Positions 32,748-41,158 of a stretch of 64,000 nucleotides of DNA are shown here, one piece after another (positions within the stretch are counted from its first letter, which is position 1; the number at the start of each line of letters is the position of its first letter). The notes below the pieces were generated by a model. The model was not told where the DNA came from and did no database searches. It saw only the letters and a program-made list of their open reading frames with translations. The position numbers and the translations under genes were made by a program. The stretch comes from DUPQ01 sp022706885 (GTDB lineage: Bacteria; Bacillota; Clostridia; DUPQ01). The DNA lies in contig JAKJBR010000001.1 in assembly GCA_022706885.1 (NCBI GenBank), positions 124,001-188,000 of the forward strand, given 5' to 3'.

Positions 32748-35273
32748 ATGAAAAGAGCTATCCTGTCTTTGATTACGATAATTTTACTGTTAAGCATGTG
32801 CATTAACGCATTTGCATATTGTGAAAGTTTTGAGAGAACCGGAAAACACATAAATGTCGCATATGTTTCCGATGTACACACTCCGCAAGGTCATCAATGC
32901 GGATATATTTGTCAGGATTGCGAGTTGATTACCGTGACGGGATATACAACACTTTCAACATGTTGTCGGTGCACCGGTAATCATAACTACTATACACTTT
33001 CTGTCGGATCTCATACCGCTTACGGGCATTTGGTAAAATTGAAGTGCTCAACCTGCGGATACACGACCTCCTACTATAAAAAAGATGACAGCTGCTGTGA
33101 TTGTGTCGGTCATATTCGAGGTCTCATGGAAATAAACACGGAGCATACGCAGGGACTGGGCCATTATTACACCGTTCCCTGTAAGGAATGCGGAGCGATT
33201 ATAAAAAGCGGATATACAACACTGGCGTCATGTGCTATCTGCAATTGCAGTCATTCCTATACAACAAGCATATCCGATTATCATACGTCCGGATCGGGAC
33301 ATTACTATACCAAGAAATGCAGTAAATGCGGCTATGTTTGCGATTCGGGATATACAGAGAAATCCGACTGTTGCGAATGCAGAGGATACCATAATTACAG
33401 TTACAGCGTATCTCCTGCTCATACAACATACGGACACTATGTTACACAAAGATGTTTTGACTGCGGACATAATGCCGACTATTACACGACAGTACCCACC
33501 TGCTGCTATTGCAGAGGTTATCACAATTACTCATATACCGTATCACAGGAACACACTGTTGACGGGCATAAAAAGACCGGTACCTGTTCTGCATGCGGGC
33601 ATATCACCGTATCTTATACAACACTTGCCGACTGCTGCCTGTGCAGGGGATATCATGATTTTTCCGAATGGTCGCCGGTTTCAAAAATACATGAGGAACA
33701 AGGACATCGACAGAGCAGAACCTGTAAAATTTGCAAACAAACGGAAGACAGGTTTACTACATACAGACCGTGTTGCTTATGTCACGGACATGATATGCAG
33801 AAGACATCGAATATAGGGGAGCATACCGATTTCGGGCATGCCGTCATATACAGATGCATAACATGTGGATATGAAGAAACAATATACGAGGACATGTTCG
33901 GCTGTTCTTTATGTTCCAATACTCCCACAAATCAGGAGGAGTTTATGCTATGGATACAATATTTAGGAATACCTGTAAAAAGTGTAAACGGTAACTATAC
34001 CGTATCCTTCACAATGTACCGTGATTACGGATATATTGTTTACGGTAATCCTCAAGATGTAGTGAATAATCATTGTGTAGCAGGTGAATATCAGTTCTTG
34101 GGATATACGTTTGATGAAGACCCTTTTACCAATATATCTTATCAGAACACCGAAATGGGTCCCGTTAATGCTAATCAGTGGATATATGCCGAAATATCCG
34201 GAGCGGTCGAATCGTGGGACAGGCTGGAGCCTTCGGTGCAAAAACCGTATATGCTGCACACAAATCTTATAGGGCACGGAGCGGTGAATTTTACCGCAAA
34301 TGATATAGGTATGGCTAAGACAAGGGTGCAGAACGGCGCATCCTGGCTCAGTACCGGTTCCATCTATACCTTCAAAACCAACGGATATTATGCCACTTTC
34401 AAGGTTCCTTCAATGGGTGTTCCCGATGTAAATCTGAATGCCGCTTTTACTGAAGAAAGGCTTACCTATTCCGCTGCCGATGTACATAAGAAAGGATATA
34501 TCAATGTAAACTTCACCATAGACAAACCTCTTAAGGAAATTGACTATATAAAACTGTCGGTACAGGGAGGTAACAGCATTATTCTGCAGCCTCATGAAAG
34601 AAACGGGCAACTGGAGCTGGACATACCGATTCAGAGTGTCATGCCGGCAAGGTATAAGGTGAGGGTATTAATAGAAGTTAAGAGCATATTTAACGATGTT
34701 CATATAACAAGAGAGTATTGTTCTGTAGACCTTTATAAAGAAGAGACTCCGTATAACCCGACTGATCCCGTACAGCCGGAGGAAATAATATCCGACCTGC
34801 CGGAAGATATTCCGTATCAAGCGAATTATGATATTCACGTTACCGACATTTCATTGACGGGTTACTGGAATATATGGCATCTGAATGAAAGATTTACCTC
34901 ACTGGAAAGAGTTCGCTTAAATGTGGCGGTTGAGGGAAGAGTAACAAAACTGTCGGTCATATTCAGTGAAGAATTGAAAAACCGCACATACCGGGACAAA
35001 TACGGAAACACCTATGATTATAAAGAGCTTTTAGGCAGTTATGACATGTGCCCGAATGATATATGTTATGAAGGATTATGGGAGAACGGCTACACATTGA
35101 ATACGGAATATATACTTCCTCTGTGTCCCGATACCGTTGATTCTTCCGGTAACAGAATAAAGGATAAGTATTTTATAAAAATAATAGCCGAAAACGAGAA
35201 TAAGGAGCACACAAAGGAATACCTGATTGATATTACCGGCAACATTTATGATTTTCTGTATGTGCAGCCATAG
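32748..35273 (+). CDS. secreted protein with eight Cys/His-rich repeats
   Basis: The 841-residue protein has a clear signal peptide (MKRAILSLITIILLLSMCIN, cleavage after AFA). Residues 34-391 are eight consecutive repeats of about 44 residues, each with a paired HT...GH, a CxxC and a CCxC near its end, for example 'EHTVDGHKKTGTCSACG' then 'YTTLADCCLCRGY'. This His2/Cys4-5 layout strongly suggests metal binding, probably zinc. Residues 392-841 carry no Cys repeats and appear to be beta-rich domains with a Pro-rich linker near residue 667. The SD is TGGAGA. It follows the SLH gene by 50 bases, so it is probably also at the cell surface. I recognise no family. Confidence 0.75.
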   Translation: MKRAILSLITIILLLSMCINAFAYCESFERTGKHINVAYVSDVHTPQGHQCGYICQDCELITVTGYTTLSTCCRCTGNHNYYTLSVGSHTAYGHLVKLKCSTCGYTTSYYKKDDSCCDCVGHIRGLMEINTEHTQGLGHYYTVPCKECGAIIKSGYTTLASCAICNCSHSYTTSISDYHTSGSGHYYTKKCSKCGYVCDSGYTEKSDCCECRGYHNYSYSVSPAHTTYGHYVTQRCFDCGHNADYYTTVPTCCYCRGYHNYSYTVSQEHTVDGHKKTGTCSACGHITVSYTTLADCCLCRGYHDFSEWSPVSKIHEEQGHRQSRTCKICKQTEDRFTTYRPCCLCHGHDMQKTSNIGEHTDFGHAVIYRCITCGYEETIYEDMFGCSLCSNTPTNQEEFMLWIQYLGIPVKSVNGNYTVSFTMYRDYGYIVYGNPQDVVNNHCVAGEYQFLGYTFDEDPFTNISYQNTEMGPVNANQWIYAEISGAVESWDRLEPSVQKPYMLHTNLIGHGAVNFTANDIGMAKTRVQNGASWLSTGSIYTFKTNGYYATFKVPSMGVPDVNLNAAFTEERLTYSAADVHKKGYINVNFTIDKPLKEIDYIKLSVQGGNSIILQPHERNGQLELDIPIQSVMPARYKVRVLIEVKSIFNDVHITREYCSVDLYKEETPYNPTDPVQPEEIISDLPEDIPYQANYDIHVTDISLTGYWNIWHLNERFTSLERVRLNVAVEGRVTKLSVIFSEELKNRTYRDKYGNTYDYKELLGSYDMCPNDICYEGLWENGYTLNTEYILPLCPDTVDSSGNRIKDKYFIKIIAENENKEHTKEYLIDITGNIYDFLYVQP
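32847..33920 (+). repeat. tandem coding repeat, eight units of about 132 bp
   Basis: The repeats encode the Cys/His-rich units of the secreted protein. Units 4, 5 and 6 are the most alike (CRGYHNYSY shared), while units 1, 7 and 8 are divergent. This suggests expansion from the middle of the array. Confidence 0.75.
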
Positions 35274-35293
35274 CATATGATGATATAATTTCC

Positions 35294-35875
35294 ATGATGA
35301 ATATTTGTGTATTCGCCTCGGGCGGAGGTTCCAACATGCAGGCGGTAATAGATGCCTGTAAGAACAGGAAGATCAATGCAAAAGTAGTACTGGTTATTTC
35401 CAACAACAGTGATGCCTATGCTTTGGAGCGCGCAAAAAAGGAAAAGATAGATAATTATCATGTAAGCGAGTACAAATATAAAGAAGGTTTTATTGATAAG
35501 CTGTTGGAATTGTTGGCAAAGTATGAGATTAATCTGGTACTGCTTGCAGGCTATATGAAGAAATTGCCTAAAGAGATTGTGGAGAGATATAAAGTGCTGA
35601 ATATCCATCCGGCCCTTCTTCCCAAATACGGAGGCCGGGGCATGTACGGAGAAAGAGTACATAAAGCGGTACTGGAAGCCAAAGAAAAAGAATCGGGCTG
35701 TACCGTTCATGTGGTGGATGAACACTATGATAACGGTAAGATACTAAATCAGATAAAAGTTCCCGTACTGGAAGACGATACCGTGGAGACATTGGCAAAA
35801 AGGGTATTGGAACAGGAACATATCATATATGTCGACACCGTAAAGAAAATATTGACAAAAGAAATAGAGATATGA
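35294..35875 (+). CDS. purN: phosphoribosylglycinamide formyltransferase
   Basis: The 193-residue enzyme transfers a formyl group from 10-formyltetrahydrofolate to GAR in purine synthesis. Diagnostic segments are VFASGGGSNMQAVIDA, LVLLAGYMKKLP, NIHPALLPKYGGRGMYG (catalytic Asn and His) and VHVVDEHYDNGKILNQ (catalytic Asp). It is not in a pur operon here. A TATAAT (35284-35289) lies directly before ATG with no visible SD, so either a leaderless transcript or reading from an upstream promoter is possible. Confidence 0.93.
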   Translation: MMNICVFASGGGSNMQAVIDACKNRKINAKVVLVISNNSDAYALERAKKEKIDNYHVSEYKYKEGFIDKLLELLAKYEINLVLLAGYMKKLPKEIVERYKVLNIHPALLPKYGGRGMYGERVHKAVLEAKEKESGCTVHVVDEHYDNGKILNQIKVPVLEDDTVETLAKRVLEQEHIIYVDTVKKILTKEIEI

Positions 35876-35881
35876 GGAGAT

Positions 35882-36127
35882 ATGTACAGATATAAAACAA
35901 AAGGAACATGTTCAACCGAGATAACTTTTGAGATACAGGAAGGAAAACTGAAGGATGTGAAATTTACGGACGGATGCAGCGGGAATCTTCAGGGTATAAG
36001 CAAATTGCTTGAGGGTATGGAAGCATAGAAAGCCGTAAGCCTGTTGAAAGGCATTAAATGCGGTTATAAAGAAACATCCTGCCCCGATCAGTTGTCCATA
36101 GCGATAAGTAAGGTGTTGGAACACTGA
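35882..36127 (+). pseudogene. TSCPD-domain protein interrupted by in-frame TAG
   Basis: ATG 35882 with GGAGAT upstream opens an 81-codon frame matching TSCPD-domain proteins. The first half reads CSTEITFEIQEGKLKDVKF then GCSGNLQGISKLLEGMEA, and the second half KAVSLLKGIKCGYKETSCPDQLSIAI. The only interruption is TAG at codon 49 (36026-36028), between GMEA and KAVSLL, where homologues have an ordinary charged residue. The rest of the frame is undamaged. A recent nonsense mutation or a sequencing error is most likely; read-through is possible but unproven. Confidence 0.75.
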
Positions 36128-36134
36128 ATCCTTT

Positions 36135-37520
36135 TTATTTTACCATTCCCAACAGTTGTCGTACCCGTTTTTGCAGATGCTTTTCAATTGCCGTCAATCG
36201 CTCTTCCGGCCAGTTAACGGACGGATGCCTCTTGAAGGTAAAACCGATTAAACGACGCAACTGCTGTGCCTGTGCTTTTCCCGCAACTTCTCTGCAAATG
36301 TCTTCGAATGTTACATCCGGATAAGCGGGTAGACGGGTTTTAGCATATTGGTCAAGGTTTTTGATGTCTTTAGGCATAGCATAATTAAACAGTGAAAGTC
36401 CGTGGTCAAACAGAGGTGCAGGGGCAATCAATGCACCTGAATGATTATCTCTTAAGACTCCGAAATTTCCGAAGTGTCTGTCCTCATTGTAGATTACCGC
36501 GTCAAATACCAGCATGCTGTGTACCGCTTGGAGAAAATCTTCCCCGATTGAAGAATAGTATTTTAATACCGCTTTCAAACCGCCCGATGTTACAATGCGT
36601 CCTACCGGTACAAAAGCGGTATCAATATCACAAAACAACTTGCATTTTGAAGCTAAAATACCTTTCCAGTTCTCCAATTCATACTGCACGGCATTTAGAC
36701 CCATGGTCTGTGCAATTTGGCAAGCATAATATTCACTGTAAGGCTCGTTTCCCGTATTAGCGGCACCGAATGTGCCTCCCTTATACAAGTAAATACCGTC
36801 ATTATCAATAAGGCGCCATGCTTTAGGCAACATTCCGGCAGTAGTCAGCTCCGGCGAGGTTGTGAAACCTCCGTGACTTTGCTCTATACCCGTATAGGCA
36901 ACCAAAGAAAGAATTTCCGAAAAACGGTTTTCATAGAGGTTATACTGAGCAAAGGAACCTTCAAAGCCCTCCGGGACTACCCAAAAACTGTCGTTAAGCG
37001 ACAAGCCCTTGCAAATATCAATAATACCTTTAGTATCACCTTGAGACAGATTTAAAGTTTTCAAGATCTCTTTCACAAAGGTACGGTTTTTAGGAATCAC
37101 TCGTTTCTCCAACCATCTCAAAATGCCTTTATCAGACAGTTCCAATCCAAGCGGGAGTAAGTGAAGTTGTTCCTTGTCAATAGAAATAATATGTGCTGTC
37201 AATCCTTCAATTCCTCTTTTCTCAAGAGAGAAAGTGAGTAATACTTTGTCAAAGAGCCGTAACTCGTAGTTGTTTTTCATATGGGAAAGTACTTTCGTTG
37301 AAGGTGCTGTCAGTTCAATTTTCAGCTCCAAAACCGAAGCCACTTGTAGTAAAAGGTCCAATGAAGGACTGTGACTTCCGCTTTCCAAGCGTGATATGGC
37401 GGAACGGTGCATACCTAAAAGTTCAGCTAACTGACTTTGTGTGAGACCTTTAGCAACCCGTGCTTTTGTAATCTGTTTGATAATATCCTGACGAAAGTCT
37501 TTAATATTATTGTCCGTCAT
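36135..37520 (-). CDS. single-chain HipB-HipA-like protein (XRE + HipA kinase)
   Basis: The 461-residue protein has an N-terminal XRE helix-turn-helix (residues about 12-66: KGLTQSQLAELLGMHRSAISRLESG) and a C-terminal HipA-type Ser/Thr kinase. Kinase landmarks are KGGTFGAANTGNEPYSEYYA (nucleotide site), the catalytic loop NEDRHFGN (Asp 347, Asn 352) and DHG at 372-374 in place of DFG. Classical systems encode HipB and HipA separately. The SD is AGGAGG. It likely autoregulates through the inverted repeats upstream. The target is unknown; HipA kinases modify aminoacyl-tRNA synthetases. Confidence 0.85.
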   Translation of the reverse strand: MTDNNIKDFRQDIIKQITKARVAKGLTQSQLAELLGMHRSAISRLESGSHSPSLDLLLQVASVLELKIELTAPSTKVLSHMKNNYELRLFDKVLLTFSLEKRGIEGLTAHIISIDKEQLHLLPLGLELSDKGILRWLEKRVIPKNRTFVKEILKTLNLSQGDTKGIIDICKGLSLNDSFWVVPEGFEGSFAQYNLYENRFSEILSLVAYTGIEQSHGGFTTSPELTTAGMLPKAWRLIDNDGIYLYKGGTFGAANTGNEPYSEYYACQIAQTMGLNAVQYELENWKGILASKCKLFCDIDTAFVPVGRIVTSGGLKAVLKYYSSIGEDFLQAVHSMLVFDAVIYNEDRHFGNFGVLRDNHSGALIAPAPLFDHGLSLFNYAMPKDIKNLDQYAKTRLPAYPDVTFEDICREVAGKAQAQQLRRLIGFTFKRHPSVNWPEERLTAIEKHLQKRVRQLLGMVK

Positions 37521-37553
37521 TAAAATGCCTCCTGCTCTATTATTGCAAAATGT

Positions 37554-37573
37554 AACAAATTTGTCAACAAATT
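37554..37573. promoter_or_regulatory. operator candidate for the HipB-HipA protein
   Basis: ACAAATTTGT (37555-37564) is a perfect palindrome, and TTTGTCAACAAA overlaps it as a second inverted repeat. Both lie about 35-55 bases upstream of the HipA-like start, where an XRE autoregulator would bind. Confidence 0.45.
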
Positions 37574-37630
37574 ACAAGAAACATTTAATAACAGTTCTAC
37601 GTGGTAACAAATATGTAGACAATTATTTGA

Positions 37631-37795
37631 TTAAATTGTAAATGCTATTCCTACCTTAAAAACTTTTCGTGGTTTTTTATTATTTTCCATAAAACCAAGC
37701 ACATCTGCAAGACGACAAATCTTTTCAAATGTATCTCGGACAAAACCAAGAGCATTGGCTTGTCTGTTCAGTTCTGCTTTACTAAAGTGCAGCAT
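37631..37795 (-). pseudogene. truncated AbiEii/AbiGii-type nucleotidyltransferase toxin
   Basis: ATG 37795 overlaps the end of the AbiEi gene by 14 bases, as in intact type IV pairs. The frame begins MLHFSKAELNRQANALGFVRDTFEKICRL (written in part), the usual N-terminus of AbiEii toxins. It loses similarity after about 40 residues (KKPRKVFKVGIAFTI) and stops at 37631. The nucleotidyltransferase core (GG(T/S)x9DxD) is absent. The 3' part was evidently deleted, with the join near 37670. Confidence 0.75.
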
Positions 37796-38546
37796 GATAA
37801 TCTACTCCTTTATTTATCACCGTATTTATATCCTTTGGTGCCATAAGTCTCCATTCCGGATGATATACATATCCTATATGTTCCTTTGTGAGATAGCGGT
37901 CGGATTTAGGTATACGATCTGCGCAGATGCGGAAGAAAGCATCCGATAGACCGTAAGACTCGCGAAAGTGTTTCAGGATAAAACCGGTTTTTTGGTAGAG
38001 AAAACCATTTTGATATTCATTCAGAGTAAATAGCAGTTTTTCTTCATTTAGGGTAGGTATCAGATCAAGGCAGCGGAGAAGCTCCTCCAGTCCCGCAATC
38101 TTATCTACATCATTGATACTGTCGATAACCGTCTGTTCTACTCCTGTAACACGGACACCTCCTATTATTTCCGTTTGCACAGTTCCTTTAGGTGAAACAC
38201 GGCGGAAAGTTATTCCATCGTATTCAAAGTCCTTGAAACGACTGCCTGTCATAACATAAACCTCATAAAATACTTGATTTGCATACCCATATACTTCAAA
38301 GGCACTATGATGTGAAACGGACGCATCGGGAAATAGGCGGCTGCCTATTCCGTAACGCGATAAGATTGGTTGCTTGTTCTCTATGCTTATCGCAACGTAA
38401 AAGTTATGCCTGACCCGTTCTATATATCCTTTTTTCTGATATTGTTGTAATATGGTGGCTGCTGTATTATCCCCCAATTGTAAAGCCTTAGCAAGCTCAC
38501 TACGGGAAAAGCAACCCATTTCTACCATATTCTCATAGTATTTCAA
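37782..38546 (-). CDS. AbiEi-type antitoxin/transcriptional regulator
   Basis: The 254-residue protein has an N-terminal winged helix (GCFSRSELAKALQLGDNTAATILQQYQKKGYIERVRHNFYVAI) and the AbiEi C-terminal antitoxin domain (YGIGSRLFPDASVSHHSAFEVYGYANQ, GVRVTGVEQTVIDSIND). In type IV systems AbiEi represses its own operon and counteracts the AbiEii toxin without direct binding. Here the toxin is truncated, so the antitoxin is orphaned but intact. SD GGAGG lies before ATG 38546. Confidence 0.85.
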   Translation of the reverse strand: MKYYENMVEMGCFSRSELAKALQLGDNTAATILQQYQKKGYIERVRHNFYVAISIENKQPILSRYGIGSRLFPDASVSHHSAFEVYGYANQVFYEVYVMTGSRFKDFEYDGITFRRVSPKGTVQTEIIGGVRVTGVEQTVIDSINDVDKIAGLEELLRCLDLIPTLNEEKLLFTLNEYQNGFLYQKTGFILKHFRESYGLSDAFFRICADRIPKSDRYLTKEHIGYVYHPEWRLMAPKDINTVINKGVDYHAAL

Positions 38547-38567
38547 AAGAATATACCTCCTGTATTT

Positions 38568-38619
38568 TTAATTATTGCACAAAAAGACTTAAACAGCAAT
38601 ATAGTTGTGCAATTATTAA
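38568..38619. promoter_or_regulatory. AbiEi operator: long inverted repeat
   Basis: TTAATTATTGCACAA (38568-38582) is inversely repeated as TTGTGCAATTATTAA (38605-38619) with two mismatches and a 22-base spacer. It lies 22 bases upstream of the abiEi start. AbiEi is known to bind inverted repeats at its own promoter. Confidence 0.65.
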
Positions 38620-38655
38620 AAAGGGGAGGAAATAAAAAAAGCGGTAATTTTGCCG

Positions 38656-39195
38656 CTATTCTATAACCGTTAAAACATCTTCCAAGGATTTTCTTTTCTT
38701 CGGACGGAGTTTGTCCGAGTCGTCTTTATAGCCTACCGCTATAACCAGCCTTATCCTGTCGGACTTTTTAATATTCAGCAGTTCTTTAATGCCGTTTTCA
38801 TTAAACCAACCTATTATACAGGTGGATAATCCCAAAGCTTCAGCCTGCAATACAAAATGTGCCACGGATATCCCTATATCCATTGAGGAAAAATCCTGAT
38901 CCTTTAATCGCTCTCCCATAGATGCCATTGCATTGGTAGGTTTTTCGGTAATAACCGCAAAAGCGGGTGTTTTGGTTGTAAATCTGTTGGCGCCGGCGGA
39001 CTGTAAATGCCTTACCAGTTTAGTTACTGTTTCACTCTCGGTAATAAGGGTATAATGCCACGGCTGACCGTTACATGCCGAAGGTGCTATGGCCGCAGAC
39101 TTTATGCACTGCATAAGTTTTTCTTTTTCAACTGGTCTGTCCGAATAGTTTCTGCAACTCTGTCTTTTTGATGCCAATTCGTAAAAATTATCCAT
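38656..39195 (-). CDS. nitroreductase family FMN-dependent oxidoreductase
   Basis: From ATG 39195 the protein has 179 residues. It starts ELASKRQSCRNYSDRPVEKEKL, the usual FMN-binding Arg/Ser start. PSACNGQPWHYTLI and a GLSTCIIGWFNE motif follow, and LRLVIAVGYKDD-like residues come near the end. The enzyme reduces nitro-compounds, quinones or similar electron acceptors with NAD(P)H in the cytoplasm. SD GAGGAGG sits inside the end of gpmI, whose stop overlaps by 8 bases, so the two are co-transcribed. Confidence 0.88.
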   Translation of the reverse strand: MDNFYELASKRQSCRNYSDRPVEKEKLMQCIKSAAIAPSACNGQPWHYTLITESETVTKLVRHLQSAGANRFTTKTPAFAVITEKPTNAMASMGERLKDQDFSSMDIGISVAHFVLQAEALGLSTCIIGWFNENGIKELLNIKKSDRIRLVIAVGYKDDSDKLRPKKRKSLEDVLTVIE

Positions 39196-40828
39196 TATAA
39201 GCCTCCTCAATCATACTTTCTTCCCAGGTTTCGGGGGCCACATATCCTAAAAGATTGACAACCGTAGCCGCCACATTGGCCAATCCGAAATCGCCTTCTT
39301 TCAGTGCATAACCCTTGTCTTTTCTGTTGTCATAGATAATGAACGGAACTTTGTTAAGAGTATGACTGGTTTTGGGCACCGGTTTTCCCGTTTTTCTGTC
39401 TATTGATATGATGCCTTTCTTTGTCTCGTACATCTCCTCGGCGTTTCCGTGGTCTGCCGTTATTATGGCTACTCCGTTCAATCGGTCCACAACCGGCAAC
39501 ATTCTTGCCAGACAAAGGTCTACCGATTCCACACCTATTACAGCCGCATCGAAACTGCCCGTGTGACCTACCATATCCCCGTTGGGGAAATTCATTCTCA
39601 GGAACTTATATTCTCCGCTTTTCAACGCTTCCAGAAGCTTATCGGTTATAAGGGCGCATTGCATCCAGGGACGTTGCTCAAACGGTATCTTATCCGAAGG
39701 TATTTCAACATATGTCTCACCTTCAAATTTGGCGGAATTGTTTCCGTTCCAGAAATATGTGACATGTCCGAATTTCTGTGTTTCGGATATTGCGAACTGT
39801 TTAATTCCTTTTTTGGAGAGATTTTCTCCCAATGTGTTTTTTATATCCGGAGGGCTGACCAAATAGTTCTTGGGTATATGAAGGTCTCCGTCATATTCCA
39901 GCATACCCGCATAAATGACATTCGGTACTCTTACTCTGTCGAATTTGTCAAAGTTCTTTTCTTCAAATGCTCTGCTTATTTCAATAGCCCTGTCTCCGCG
40001 GAAGTTGTAGAATATAACACTGTCGTTATCTTCTATTGTTCCCACCGGTTTATTGTCTTTTGTTATTACAAATCCCGGAAGAAACTGATCCACCACATCG
40101 GTTTCCGCCCTGTATGTCTCTATAGCTTCCTTGGCGGAGGAAAATGCGCGTCCTTTTCCCAATACATGAATTTCCCAGCCTTTTCTTACCATATCCCAGT
40201 CGGCTTCATATCTGTCCATGGTAATATTCATTCTGCCGCCGCCGCTTGCAATTTCAACATCAAAACTTTTACAGCGCAAAGTATCAAGATACTCTTCAAA
40301 AGGCTCCACATATTCCAGGGCCGATGTTTCTCCGACATCTCTTCCGTCCAATAATATATGCACACGCGCTTTTTTAACTCCTTCGGCTTTTGCCTGTTCC
40401 AACATTGCTTTAAGATGAGCTATATTGGAATGAACATTGCCGTCGGAAAACAACCCTATAAAATGTATTGTAGAATTATGCTTTATGCAATTGTCTTTAA
40501 GTTTAAGCCAGGTTTTCCCGCTGAAAATGGTTTTCTTTTCTATGGCTTCAAAAACCAGTTTTGCTCCCTGACTGTAAATCTGTCCGGAACCCAATGCGTT
40601 ATGACCTACTTCCGAGTTGCCCATATCCTCATCACCCGGTAATCCTACCGCAACACCGTGAGCCTTTATGGTCGTATGCGGATATTTGTCCATCAACATC
40701 CTCAATGTAGGAGCATTTGCAGCCGCTACGGCATTTCCTTCTTTTTTATCCGATAACCCCACTCCGTCCATTACGATAAGAAGAAGCGGTCCTTGTATTT
40801 CTTTGAATTCAGAGCTTTTTTTAAGCAT
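39188..40828 (-). CDS. gpmI: 2,3-bisphosphoglycerate-independent phosphoglycerate mutase
   Basis: The 546-residue protein interconverts 3- and 2-phosphoglycerate in glycolysis. The Mn-binding alkaline-phosphatase-like core is intact: LLIVMDGVGLS (Asp 21), DMGNSEVGHNALG (phosphoserine Ser 72), LLDGRDVGETSAL, FYNFRGDRAIEIS, FPNGDMVGHTG and ITADHGNAEEM. It is slightly longer than the common 510 residues. Start ATG 40828 has GGAAAGGGA upstream. The nitroreductase gene is coupled downstream. Confidence 0.95.
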   Translation of the reverse strand: MLKKSSEFKEIQGPLLLIVMDGVGLSDKKEGNAVAAANAPTLRMLMDKYPHTTIKAHGVAVGLPGDEDMGNSEVGHNALGSGQIYSQGAKLVFEAIEKKTIFSGKTWLKLKDNCIKHNSTIHFIGLFSDGNVHSNIAHLKAMLEQAKAEGVKKARVHILLDGRDVGETSALEYVEPFEEYLDTLRCKSFDVEIASGGGRMNITMDRYEADWDMVRKGWEIHVLGKGRAFSSAKEAIETYRAETDVVDQFLPGFVITKDNKPVGTIEDNDSVIFYNFRGDRAIEISRAFEEKNFDKFDRVRVPNVIYAGMLEYDGDLHIPKNYLVSPPDIKNTLGENLSKKGIKQFAISETQKFGHVTYFWNGNNSAKFEGETYVEIPSDKIPFEQRPWMQCALITDKLLEALKSGEYKFLRMNFPNGDMVGHTGSFDAAVIGVESVDLCLARMLPVVDRLNGVAIITADHGNAEEMYETKKGIISIDRKTGKPVPKTSHTLNKVPFIIYDNRKDKGYALKEGDFGLANVAATVVNLLGYVAPETWEESMIEEAYNG

Positions 40829-40867
40829 ATTCTATCCCTTTCCGTAGTACTTCCGTACCTCTTTAAA

Positions 40868-40896
40868 ATTATATCATACCGCAATATGCCAATCAA
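40868..40896 (-). promoter_or_regulatory. gpmI promoter
   Basis: On the minus strand TTGATT, a 17-base spacer and TATAAT (with an upstream TG giving an extended -10) lie 40 bases before the gpmI start. Confidence 0.6.
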
Positions 40897-40960
40897 TTAC
40901 GGCTGTTGGATATAATATAGAAGGAATATACAATGTTTTATTAACAAATATATCTCCAAT

Positions 40961-40980
40961 TGTGAACAATTGTGAACAAT
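40961..40980. repeat. direct repeat TTGTGAACAA x2
   Basis: Two exact adjacent copies of the near-palindromic 10-mer TTGTGAACAA lie in the roughly 330-base divergent region between gpmI and the three-paralogue array. They could be operator sites for either side. The rest of the region holds no gene. Confidence 0.5.
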
Positions 40981-41158
40981 TTAAGTAATTTATTTAACAG
41001 TTCTCTGTTTTATGTTAGAATGAACCGTGTGTAGCAGCAGTATTAATAAAAAATATATATAGAAGAAGAAAAAGAAACAGAGTATTGTTTGGATAGTTAA
41101 GTCTTGAAGATACAGTATATATGCAATTTTATTGTATTTAAATCGGAGGTCTGACAGA

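Noticed and set aside
33120..33920. Regularly spaced repeats that could suggest a CRISPR array
   Set aside because: The periodicity (about 132 bp) is in frame, follows protein repeats with conserved Cys and His codons, and no spacer-like unique segments are present.
39449..40354. 301-codon plus-strand frame
   Set aside because: Antisense to gpmI, whose catalytic motifs are complete; no start context.
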